Origin: Clostridia bacterium
GTDB lineage: Bacteria; Bacillota_A; Clostridia; Oscillospirales; CAG-272
Length of the DNA: 18,068 bases
NCBI GenBank assembly: GCA_017552165.1
Contig: JAFZCF010000126.1
Location: 1 to 18,068, forward strand
Direction of reading: 5' to 3'
Position 1 is the stretch's first letter. Each line of letters opens with the position of its first letter. Shown piece by piece: positions 1 to 6,902 of this stretch. The translations under genes and the position numbers were made by a program. The notes beneath the pieces are model-generated. The model saw only the letters and a list, made by a program, of their open reading frames with translations. It had not been told where the DNA came from and ran no database searches.

Positions 1-170
1 AATCCGCAGTTCTCGGTGACGGCTCTTATCCTCTCCTTCGCCTCTTTGACGGCGAGGTCGGGGAGGCCGACCACCTCGAAACGCGCCATCCGCCCGGTGC
101 AGTTGCATTCGACCGTTACGGGAAATCCCTCGACCCCGTTCAGCCCCGCGGAATAAACCGTTTTAAGCAT
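1..170 (-). CDS. comM: ComM/YifB-family Mg-chelatase-like AAA+ ATPase, N-terminal fragment (runs off the left edge)
   Basis: Only the first 56 codons are in the window; the rest lies beyond base 1. The reading begins MLKTVYSAGLNGVEGF and continues with EVVGLPDLAVKEAKERIRA. This matches the start of ComM/YifB proteins, which usually open with a (V)YSAAL.G-like stretch and a (I)VGLPD.AVKE(S)(R/K)ERV motif in the N-terminal Lon-protease-like domain, ahead of the AAA+ Mg-chelatase domain. In the family, ComM is a hexameric branch-migration helicase that helps integrate single-stranded DNA during natural transformation; its role in non-competent species is unclear. The ATG follows the gyrA stop after only 9 nt with no clear Shine-Dalgarno site, so translation is probably coupled to gyrA. 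The family call rests on the N-terminal motif alone; the ATPase domain cannot be seen. Confidence 0.78.
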   Translation of the reverse strand, partial: MLKTVYSAGLNGVEGFPVTVECNCTGRMARFEVVGLPDLAVKEAKERIRAVTENCG

Positions 171-179
171 TTCGGGTTT

Positions 180-2729
180 TTACGGCTCTTCGTCGGTTAT
201 TCCGACGAGCCCGTCATCCTGCGCCGGAGAATCCGCACCGCCGGATTCCGTTTCGCCGGTATCGGGCAGTTCGTCCTCCGGCTCGTCCGACGCCTCGAGC
301 ACGGCGAGGGAGCTGACGCGGCCGTCGCCGGTCTTCATGACCCTGACGCCCGACGCGCTCCGCCCTATGTTCGATATGCCGCTGACGGGTGTGCGTATCA
401 TCACGCCCATGTCGGTTATCACGAGGATCTCGTCCGTGTCGGCGACCTCGGCGATGGCGACGACCCTGCCGGTCTTTTCGCCTATCCTGTGGCATCTCAT
501 GCCCTTGCCGCCGCGCGCGTGAGCCGCGAATTCTTCAAAGTCCGTGCGCTTGCCGTAGCCGTTTTCGGTGACGGTGAGGAGCGCCTTGCCCTCCCTCACG
601 ACGGCAACGCCGACGATCTCGGCCTCGTTTTCGCGCAGACGCATACCGCGGACGCCGGTCGCCGTGCGTCCCATCACGCGGATGGAACCGGCCCTGAAGC
701 GGAGGGCGTAGCCGTCGCTCGTCGCCATGACGAGCTCGTCGTCGTCTTCCGTCAGGCCGACGAACACGAGTTCGTCGCCTTCTCTCAGACTGACTGCGCG
801 CTTGCCCGACTTGTTGTTGCGCTCGAAATCCGAGAGCGAGCATCTCTTTATCGTGCCGTTCTTCGTCACCATGGTGAGACTGAGCGTCTCGTCAAAGCCG
901 GGAACGGATATCATCGACGTAATCTTTTCCCCGTCGGTGAGCCCCACGACGTTCGCCGCGTAGCTGCCCTTCGACGTTCTCGTCGCCTCGGGTATGACGT
1001 ACGCCTTGCAGGAGAACACCTTGCCGAGGTTTGTGAACAGCATAAGCACGGAGTGCGAGTCCACCGCCGCGACCTTGTCGACGACGTCGTCCTCCTTTGT
1101 GTGCATGCCGATTATGCCCTTGCCGCCCCTTCTCTGGGCGCGGTAAACGTCGGCCGGAATTCTCTTGATATATCCGTCCTTCGTGAGGGTGACGACCGCC
1201 GTGTGGCGCTCTATGAGGTCCTCGTACAGTATCTCCTTTTCGGCGGCCACGATGTCTGTGAGACGCTGATCGGCGTATTTGCGCTTTATCTCGAGCATCT
1301 CGTCCTTTATTATCTGCCTGACGCGGCCGGGGTCGCCGAGGATCTCGACGTATTCCTCTATCTGTTCCTTGACCTTTTCAAGCTCGTTCTCGGTTTTTTG
1401 TCTTTCAAGCCCCGTGAGCTTGCCGAGGGTCATCTCGACGATCGACTGGGCCTGAATCTCGCTGAGCGAGTATCTCTCGCAGAGCGTCGCCTTCGCCGTG
1501 ACTATCGAATCCGAGGTCTTCATTATCTCGACGATCTCGTCGATGTGCTCCATCGCGACGATGTAGCCCTCGAGGATGTGCGCGCGGGCGCGCGCCTTTT
1601 TGAGATTGTACTCCGTGCGCGCCGTGACGACCTGCTCCTGATGCTCTATATACCTGTCGAGCACCTGCGGGAGGTTGAGGATCTTCGGCTCGCCGTTGAC
1701 TATGGCGAGCATGTTGACGGAACAGGTGTCCTGAAGACGGGACATCCTGTAAAGCTGGTTCAGTATGACCTCGCCGTTCGCGTCGCGGCGGTAGTCTATT
1801 ACTATCCTGATACCGCCCTCTTTGTTGGAGAGGTCGCGGATGTCGGTTATTCCCTCAATCCTGCGGTTCTTGACGAGGTCGGCTATGTTTTCGATGAGCG
1901 CCGACTTTGCGAGCATGTACGGCACGTCGGTCACGGTTATCGTGCGCTTTTCCTCGTCGATGGCGGCCGTCGCCCTGACCATTATGCGGCCGCGGCCCGT
2001 CGTATAGGCCTCGGCTATGCCGTTTATGCCGTATATCGTCCCCTTGGTCGGGAAGTCCGGGCCCTTGATGTATTCCATCAGCTGCGCGACGGTGCAGTCG
2101 GGATTCTCCATGCGGAAAATCGTCCCGTCGATGACCTCGCCGAGATTGTGCGGGGGGATGTTCGTCGCCATGCCGACGGCGATGCCGACCGCGCCGTTCA
2201 CGAGGAGATTCGGGAATCTCGACGGCAGAACGGAGGGCTCGTCGCGGGTGTTGTCGAAGTTCTTGTCCATGCGGACGACCTCTTTGTCGAGGTCGGCCAT
2301 CATCTCCTCGGCGATCGTCGCGAGGCGCGCCTCGGTATAACGGTATGCGGCGGGCGGGTCCCCGTCGACGGTACCGAAGTTGCCATGCCCCTCGATAAGC
2401 GGGTATCTGTACGAAAAGCTCTGCGCCATCCTGACGAGCGAACCGTAAACGGCCGCGTCGCCGTGAGGATGATAGCGTCCGAGGACGTTGCCGACGGTCG
2501 TCGCCGCTTTTCTGAACGGGTTGTCGTGGGTAAGATGATCCTCGTACATAGAGTAGAGGATACGTCTTTGCCCCGGCTTCATACCGTCGCGCACGTCGGG
2601 CAAAGCTCTCGATACTATGACGCTCATCGCGTACTGGATAAAGGAATTAGAAACCTCCTTTTCCATCCCGATATCGACGATCTTCTGTTCCGGAAACTCG
2701 TAATCGATTATCTCGTCTTTTCTTGCCAT
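180..2729 (-). CDS. gyrA: DNA gyrase subunit A
   Basis: This 849-residue protein is the breakage-reunion subunit of gyrase, which introduces negative supercoils together with GyrB. Seen: the N-terminal SRALPDVRDG motif (residues 40-49), the catalytic tyrosine Y131 in RYTEAR, the LVNGAVGIAVGMATNIPPHN winged-helix/tower segment (176-195), and a GyrA box QRRGGKG at 532-538. The box identifies gyrase A rather than topoisomerase IV ParC. A C-terminal beta-pinwheel and an acidic tail follow. The quinolone-resistance-determining region reads HPHGDAAVYGS, so the positions equivalent to E. coli Ser83 and Asp87 are Ala92 and Gly96. The early motif is KPGQRR rather than the KPVHRR usual in GyrA. The ATG is preceded by AAGGA and lies 27 nt after the recF stop. 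gyrB, the normal upstream partner, is not in the window. Confidence 0.96.
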   Translation of the reverse strand: MARKDEIIDYEFPEQKIVDIGMEKEVSNSFIQYAMSVIVSRALPDVRDGMKPGQRRILYSMYEDHLTHDNPFRKAATTVGNVLGRYHPHGDAAVYGSLVRMAQSFSYRYPLIEGHGNFGTVDGDPPAAYRYTEARLATIAEEMMADLDKEVVRMDKNFDNTRDEPSVLPSRFPNLLVNGAVGIAVGMATNIPPHNLGEVIDGTIFRMENPDCTVAQLMEYIKGPDFPTKGTIYGINGIAEAYTTGRGRIMVRATAAIDEEKRTITVTDVPYMLAKSALIENIADLVKNRRIEGITDIRDLSNKEGGIRIVIDYRRDANGEVILNQLYRMSRLQDTCSVNMLAIVNGEPKILNLPQVLDRYIEHQEQVVTARTEYNLKKARARAHILEGYIVAMEHIDEIVEIMKTSDSIVTAKATLCERYSLSEIQAQSIVEMTLGKLTGLERQKTENELEKVKEQIEEYVEILGDPGRVRQIIKDEMLEIKRKYADQRLTDIVAAEKEILYEDLIERHTAVVTLTKDGYIKRIPADVYRAQRRGGKGIIGMHTKEDDVVDKVAAVDSHSVLMLFTNLGKVFSCKAYVIPEATRTSKGSYAANVVGLTDGEKITSMISVPGFDETLSLTMVTKNGTIKRCSLSDFERNNKSGKRAVSLREGDELVFVGLTEDDDELVMATSDGYALRFRAGSIRVMGRTATGVRGMRLRENEAEIVGVAVVREGKALLTVTENGYGKRTDFEEFAAHARGGKGMRCHRIGEKTGRVVAIAEVADTDEILVITDMGVMIRTPVSGISNIGRSASGVRVMKTGDGRVSSLAVLEASDEPEDELPDTGETESGGADSPAQDDGLVGITDEEP

Positions 2730-2756
2730 TTCAGTTTATGATCCTTGTTTTCATTC

Positions 2757-3896
2757 TCAGATGTCTGTATCTGTTTTTTCAAACGCGCCGCCGGACACGC
2801 GTATTATCTCGGCGCCCCGGCGTATAAGCTCTCCGAGCGCCTCGTTTTTGCCGACGCCGACGTTTTCACACGACGTCACGAATACCTGCTTGCCGTCAAA
2901 AGAGTCGAGCAGGAATCTCCTGCGGTCGTCGTCGAGCGCGATAAGAAGGTCGTCCAGCAGAAACACCGGGCGGTCGCCCGTTTTTTCGTATATTATCTCG
3001 CCCTCGGATATCCTCATCGCGAGCGCGAGCGTCCTCTGCTGACCCTGTGAACCGAACTCCCTGCCGTCGCGGCCGTTGAGCTCGAGCGTGAGGTCGTCGC
3101 GGTGCACGCCGTAGAGCGTCATTCCGGCCCTGACCTCGGCCTCGGGGTTTTCGCCGAGCTGTTTCAGAAACTCGTCCTTTTCGCGCCCCGCCCGGCATCT
3201 CACCCCGGCGCCCTCCTTTCCGTGGGTCATGTCGGAGACCGTTTTGTCCACGGTTTCGGAGAGGTGAACGCAGTATTCGGCTCTCTTTTTCGAGATGAAG
3301 GCGGCGTCCTCCGCGAGCAGCTCGTTCCACGGAGCGAGGACAGAGGCGTCCGGCGCCCTGCGGCTCTCCCTCAGCTTTTTCTGGGCTTCCCTCAGCATCG
3401 CGTTTCTCTGGTCGAGGACCTTGCCGTAATGCTGAAGCTTTCTGAGATACGCCCCGTCGACAGACGATATCGCCATGTCGAGGAATCTTCTCCGTTCGCC
3501 GGGCCCGCCCGTCACGAGCGAGAGGTCTCCCGGCGAAAACAGGACGGCCCTGAATCTTCCGAAAAGCTCCGAAAGTTTCGTTATCCTGACCCCGTTTACG
3601 GCGACCGCTCTCTGAACGGCGCCGTTTTCTTTGAGATATCTCACCGAGACGGTGTTTTTTCTGCCGGATATCTCCCATTCGGAGGTCACGTCACAGAAAT
3701 CCTCGCCGTATTTTATGAGACTCGCGTCGTGTTTCGTCCTGAAAGCCCTTCCCGTGACGGGTAGGTACATCGCCTCGAGCAGATTTGTCTTGCCCTCGGC
3801 GTTTTTACCGTGAAAGACCGTCGTACCCGTGCCGAAGCTCAGCTCCGCGCGGTCTATGTTTCTGAAATTTCTGACCGATATTTTTTTTATTATCAT
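2757..3896 (-). CDS. recF: DNA replication and repair protein RecF
   Basis: At 379 residues this is close to the usual RecF length (about 360-370). RecF is a cytosolic SMC-like ABC ATPase that binds single-strand gaps and, with RecO and RecR, loads RecA. Seen: Walker A GKNAEGKT (residues 30-37), the G.HRDDL segment (263-269), the ABC signature GSQGQQRT (282-289) and Walker B VFLLDD (311-316). The D-loop after Walker B reads IALD, where most RecF proteins have SELD; this is a mild departure. The ATG lies 9 nt downstream of the dnaN stop. A purine run GAGGG directly abuts the start codon, too close for a normal Shine-Dalgarno site, so re-initiation after dnaN is likely. The dnaN-recF-gyrA order is a standard origin-region arrangement, minus gyrB. 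Confidence 0.95.
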   Translation of the reverse strand: MIIKKISVRNFRNIDRAELSFGTGTTVFHGKNAEGKTNLLEAMYLPVTGRAFRTKHDASLIKYGEDFCDVTSEWEISGRKNTVSVRYLKENGAVQRAVAVNGVRITKLSELFGRFRAVLFSPGDLSLVTGGPGERRRFLDMAISSVDGAYLRKLQHYGKVLDQRNAMLREAQKKLRESRRAPDASVLAPWNELLAEDAAFISKKRAEYCVHLSETVDKTVSDMTHGKEGAGVRCRAGREKDEFLKQLGENPEAEVRAGMTLYGVHRDDLTLELNGRDGREFGSQGQQRTLALAMRISEGEIIYEKTGDRPVFLLDDLLIALDDDRRRFLLDSFDGKQVFVTSCENVGVGKNEALGELIRRGAEIIRVSGGAFEKTDTDI

Positions 3897-3905
3897 CCCT
3901 CGGGC

Positions 3906-5048
3906 TCAGGGGAGTCTCACCGGCAGCACGAGCATCGTGAAATGCCTGTTCTGAGTTTCGTAAAGCGGCTCTATGAGCATACCCATGAGGGGGCTCGTGA
4001 GCGAGAGCTTGACGTTCTCTGTGTCGGTGTTTTTGATGGCGTCGTAAAGAAGACGGCAGTTGAAACCTATCTCTATCTCGTCGCCGTCGTGTTCCGTCGG
4101 GATCTCGTCGTTTATACGTCCGACGGTAGACTGGGAGAACAGAGTTAGTATATCCTGCTTGAAATCGCATATCACGGCCGGCTTTATCTGCCCCTGGATC
4201 TTCTCCTCGGTTATGAACATGGCCCTTTCGAGCGACGAGATTATCTCGTTCGAGTTGAGGGTGACGAAGGTCTTGGGCGCTTTCGGCAGAAATCTCTCGT
4301 AATCGAGATAATTCGCGTCGATGACCCTCGTAAACACGGTGAAGTTATCAAACATAAAGATAACGTGCTTTATCCCGATGATGACCTTTATCTCCTTATC
4401 CGTGTCGTTGAGGAATCTGATGACCTCGGCGACGGACTTTCCGGGGATTATGACGCTGAAATTCAGCTCTTTCTCGCCCGTGCTCGTGAGATTGTTTTTC
4501 TCGGAGTATATCGCGATTCTGTTCCTGTCGCACGAGACGGCGGCGATCTCTTCTTTATTTACCTTGAAGAAAAGACCGTTGAGCTCCGGCTTTTCGCTGT
4601 TTTCGGCTATCGCGAACTGTGTCTTCGAGAACATGTTCTTGAGCGATTTCTGGCTGATCCTGAACGCCCTGTCGCCGACGAAATCGGGGAACAGCGGGAA
4701 CTTGTCGCCCGGGAGCGCAGAGAGCTCCATCACCGAGCGCCCGCCCGAGATTATGACTCTGAGATTCTTCTCGTTGACGGCTATGGATATCGTCCCCTCG
4801 GGCATGGTCTTTATTACCTGCACGAGACGCGGGGCGTTTATAGAGTAGCAGCCCGGCTCGTCGACCCTGCAGCCCATCTCCTTTACGAATCCCTTTTCAA
4901 GATCGTACGCCTTGACCTCGCACTTGTCGGTCCCTACGGTATTGAAGAGTATGCCCTCGACGACGTCGATCGTGCCCTTTCTCGAAGCAAAGCCCGAGGC
5001 GGGAACTATCGCCCCGAGCAGCGTTTGTTTATCGGCTGAAATTTTCAT
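3906..5048 (-). CDS. dnaN: DNA polymerase III beta subunit (sliding clamp)
   Basis: The 380-residue protein has the length and the three-domain layout of the bacterial beta clamp, which dimerises into a ring around DNA and tethers the replicative polymerase and repair partners. Seen: an N-terminal MKISADK start with the first clamp domain, a central domain with ENSEKPELNGLFFK (the conserved 'pELnGv' element), the VIIPGKSVAEV stretch opening the next clamp fold, and the C-terminal LVLPVRLP. That ending corresponds to the conserved MPMRL-type end that forms part of the binding cleft for clamp-binding motifs. The ATG is preceded by AAAGGA at 8 nt. It follows the dnaA-dnaN spacer, the proposed origin, and begins the dnaN-recF-gyrA-comM run. 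Translation has no visible frame problems. Confidence 0.96.
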   Translation of the reverse strand: MKISADKQTLLGAIVPASGFASRKGTIDVVEGILFNTVGTDKCEVKAYDLEKGFVKEMGCRVDEPGCYSINAPRLVQVIKTMPEGTISIAVNEKNLRVIISGGRSVMELSALPGDKFPLFPDFVGDRAFRISQKSLKNMFSKTQFAIAENSEKPELNGLFFKVNKEEIAAVSCDRNRIAIYSEKNNLTSTGEKELNFSVIIPGKSVAEVIRFLNDTDKEIKVIIGIKHVIFMFDNFTVFTRVIDANYLDYERFLPKAPKTFVTLNSNEIISSLERAMFITEEKIQGQIKPAVICDFKQDILTLFSQSTVGRINDEIPTEHDGDEIEIGFNCRLLYDAIKNTDTENVKLSLTSPLMGMLIEPLYETQNRHFTMLVLPVRLP

Positions 5049-5094
5049 TGTCTTTTTCCTTTCGATCCTTTTGATCTTTTCGGTCTTTCGGTTT

Positions 5095-5109
5095 CGGGGC
5101 TCCGCCCCG
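5095..5109 (-). other. GC-rich hairpin in the dnaN leader
   Basis: CGGGGC at 5095-5100 pairs perfectly with GCCCCG at 5104-5109 around a 3-nt loop. On the coding strand it is followed by a purine-rich leader with repeated CCGAAA elements rather than a T-tract, so it is not a normal terminator. It could mark the 5' part of the dnaN leader or protect a transcript end. Its role is unknown. Confidence 0.4.
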
Positions 5110-5154
5110 CACGGTGAATTGAATATATATTATCAGTTTCATAATCATTAGTGA

Positions 5155-5172
5155 TGTTGAAACTGTGGAAAG
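5155..5172 (-). promoter_or_regulatory. Two abutting DnaA-box-like 9-mers
   Basis: Read on the minus strand, 5164-5172 is CTTTCCACA (7 of 9 to TTATCCACA) and 5155-5163 is GTTTCAACA (8 of 9 to TTTTCAACA). They sit head to tail with no spacer, directly beside the AT-rich tract. That is the geometry expected of the boxes from which a DnaA filament would extend into an unwinding element. Assignment is by sequence similarity only. Confidence 0.5.
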
Positions 5173-5234
5173 CGGCCGGCTCAGCCGCAAAATACCTTGA
5201 AATCACGCGAATAACGGCGAAAACGCAAAATTAT

Positions 5235-5289
5235 TTTTCAACAGGATTGTTGACAACCCCGCGTTATGTTTTCAAGACCGTGTTGATAA
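5235..5289. promoter_or_regulatory. DnaA-box-like cluster of the TTnTCAACA type just after dnaA
   Basis: TTTTCAACA lies at 5235-5243 (plus strand). TTGTCAACA lies at 5248-5256 (minus) and TTATCAACA at 5281-5289 (minus, 8 of 9 to the classical box, touching the dnaA stop codon). A weaker TTTTCAAGA lies at 5269-5277 (plus). The first two face each other across a 4-nt gap. Three exact matches to TTnTCAACA in 55 nt is far denser than elsewhere in the window. The replaced base relative to TTATCCACA is always the sixth (C to A). Confidence 0.58.
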
Positions 5290-5290
5290 C

Positions 5291-6694
5291 TCAGCTCCTC
5301 GTGATTTCCTTTGAGAGAGCGATAATCTCATCCGAGAAAATTTTGTCGTTCTCCATCCTCTTTTCGACCGTGTCGATCGAACTGATAACGGTCGAGTGGT
5401 CGCGCCCTACGAGGCTTCCGATCGCCGGCAGGGACATGTTCGTATAGTTTCTCAAAAGATAACAGCATACGTGCCGGGCCGTGGCGATGTTCTGCTTACG
5501 GGCCTTGCCCTTTATCTCGTCCTGAGTGACGCCGTATCTTTTTGCGACGGTGCTCATTATTCTTTTTGAGGTGACCTTTACCGGCACGGCGGCGGTTATC
5601 TTGTCGGATATGCACTCTATCGCCATGTCGAGGTTTATCTCGCTTCCGGTCAGGAGGTGCTTTGCCGATATGCGCTTGACGGCGCCCTCGAGCTGTCTGA
5701 CGTTCGATTTGAGGTTCTCGGCTATGTACGCAGTCACGTCGTCGGGGAGCTCGAGATTTATGCTCTGCGCCTTTTTCTTGACTATCGCGCAGCGGAGCTC
5801 GTATTCCGGCGGGTTTATATCGACCATAAGGCCGGATTCGAATCTCGTCGTCAGCCGCTCCTCGAGGAGCTCGATGTCCTTCGGAGGCCTGTCGGACGCC
5901 AAGATGATCTGCTTCTTGTTCTGATACAGATCGTTGAATGTGTGAAAGAACTCTTCCTGCGTCGCTTTTTTGCCCGCTATGAACTGTATGTCGTCGATGA
6001 GAAGAACGTCACAGGTGCGGTATTTCTCGTGAAATTCGTTTGTTTTCTTGTCTGCGAGCGCCTGGATGAGCTGGTTCGTGAAGTCGTCGCCTTTTACGTA
6101 AATGATCCTCGCCTCGGGGAACTTTCCCGACATCTTTCCGGCTATCGCGTAGAGCAGATGCGTCTTGCCGAGGCCCGAGGGACCGTATATGAAAAGCGGG
6201 TTGTAAACCGTCGCCGGGTTGTCCGAAACGGCGTTGGCGGCCGCCGCGGCGAGCTCGTTCGATTTTCCGATTACGAAGTTCTCGAAGGTGTACTCAAAGA
6301 CGTTCGGCACGGACGAGCGCCAGCCCGGGGTGACGTATATATCCGGCTTGTCGTCTCCCGTTATGTCGACCTTCACGAACCCCGGACGGGAGTTGATCTC
6401 GTTCTCGGCGCGCTTTTTTTCCTCATCGCGCGAGCGTATCTCGACGCTTTTGAGCGGCTGGCCGAGAAGATCTGCGAAGGTGGACTCTATCATCTCGAGA
6501 TATCTCGATTTGAGCACGGTTTTTTTGAAGTCCGAGGCGGTGACTATGACCGCCCTGTCGATTGTCAGCACCGAGAGCGACGAGCAGTCGAACCACAGAC
6601 GCATTTGCTCGTCGATGAGCGAGTATTTGTTTTTTATCGCGGACCGGAATTCATTCCAGAAGGCCGCAAGTGACGTGTCGTTTTCGTTTGACAT
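5291..6694 (-). CDS. dnaA: Chromosomal replication initiator protein DnaA
   Basis: The 467-residue protein has the four-domain DnaA layout: an N-terminal interaction domain (about 1-85), a short linker, an AAA+ ATPase (about 120-350) and a C-terminal DNA-binding domain (about 370-467). Seen: Walker A GPSGLGKT (171-178), Walker B LLIDD (231-235), the ASDRPPKDIE sensor segment (266-275) and the signature helix GRDHSTVISSI (430-440). ATP-DnaA assembles on boxes at oriC and opens the duplex. Two positions that contact DNA in E. coli DnaA differ: the Arg399 equivalent is Gln401 and the His439 equivalent is Ser438. The turn before the signature helix has one Gly instead of the usual GG. The ATG has GGAG 7 nt upstream and its own strong promoter. 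Confidence 0.97.
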   Translation of the reverse strand: MSNENDTSLAAFWNEFRSAIKNKYSLIDEQMRLWFDCSSLSVLTIDRAVIVTASDFKKTVLKSRYLEMIESTFADLLGQPLKSVEIRSRDEEKKRAENEINSRPGFVKVDITGDDKPDIYVTPGWRSSVPNVFEYTFENFVIGKSNELAAAAANAVSDNPATVYNPLFIYGPSGLGKTHLLYAIAGKMSGKFPEARIIYVKGDDFTNQLIQALADKKTNEFHEKYRTCDVLLIDDIQFIAGKKATQEEFFHTFNDLYQNKKQIILASDRPPKDIELLEERLTTRFESGLMVDINPPEYELRCAIVKKKAQSINLELPDDVTAYIAENLKSNVRQLEGAVKRISAKHLLTGSEINLDMAIECISDKITAAVPVKVTSKRIMSTVAKRYGVTQDEIKGKARKQNIATARHVCCYLLRNYTNMSLPAIGSLVGRDHSTVISSIDTVEKRMENDKIFSDEIIALSKEITRS

Positions 6695-6722
6695 CAGACC
6701 GCTCCGATTATTTAATATATAT

Positions 6723-6751
6723 ATTATATCATATCAATATAAGAAAGTCAA
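6723..6751 (-). promoter_or_regulatory. SigA-type promoter of dnaA with extended -10 and an overlapping palindrome
   Basis: On the minus strand the -35 is TTGACT (6746-6751), the spacer is 17 nt, and the -10 is a perfect TATAAT (6723-6728) with an extended TGn just upstream. Transcription would start near 6716, giving a leader of about 22 nt. A GTCAA-ca-TTGAC palindrome (6747-6758) covers the -35 and contains a TCAACA core like that of the DnaA boxes in the candidate origin, so DnaA autorepression is possible. Confidence 0.82.
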
Positions 6752-6864
6752 CATTGACCGCGCCGGAAAACGAAAAAACCGCCCTCCCCGGAAAAAATAT
6801 GACAATTTCCGCGCGTTTGAACCGGAGTCGGCGTCCGTCCCCGCCGTCCCTGCTTTTTTAAATC

Positions 6865-6890
6865 AAAAACCGGAGGCGTCTGCCTCCGGT
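6865..6890 (-). terminator. Rho-independent terminator after the pfkA/VanY-like unit
   Basis: A perfect 9-bp stem ACCGGAGGC/GCCTCCGGT (6869-6877 with 6882-6890) with a 4-nt loop is followed on the minus strand by TTTTTGATTT. It lies 12 nt after the stop codon of the VanY-like gene and insulates dnaA from it. The 106 nt between it and the dnaA palindrome show no gene. Confidence 0.93.
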
Positions 6891-6902
6891 ATGTCGGGTT
6901 CG

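Larger units (their letters stand above)
5049..5290. other. oriC: Candidate chromosomal replication origin (oriC) in the dnaA-dnaN spacer
   Basis: This 242-nt spacer is the longest gene-free stretch in the window. It holds six 9-mers resembling DnaA boxes, most fitting TTnTCAACA rather than the classical TTATCCACA, plus an AT-rich tract (5119-5152, with AATATATATTAT) that could serve as the unwinding element. An 8-bp inverted repeat CAGTTTCA/TGAAACTG (5134-5141 and 5158-5165) encloses much of the AT-rich part. A GC-rich hairpin GCGGC/GCCGC lies at 5172-5188. The dnaA-dnaN intergene is a known origin position in Bacillota. A second origin lobe upstream of dnaA, as in Bacillus, is not obvious; I see only one weak box there. 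No experimental proof is possible from sequence alone. Confidence 0.6.

Noticed and set aside
489..2741. A very long open frame on the plus strand opposite gyrA (and similar long plus-strand frames opposite parB/serS, recA, pfkA and dnaA)
   Set aside because: These are mirror frames produced by GC-rich codon usage in the real minus-strand genes. Their translations are low-complexity, match no family and have no ribosome sites.
5119..5152. DnaA-trio array and a dnaN promoter in the AT-rich tract
   Set aside because: I could find only isolated trio-like triplets, and only a GATAAT-type -10 without a matching -35 at proper spacing, so neither is listed as a feature.
5172..5188. GCGGC/GCCGC hairpin as the dnaA terminator
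   Set aside because: Only TTTCC follows on the coding strand and it lies 100 nt past the stop, inside the box cluster. A terminator call is not supported.
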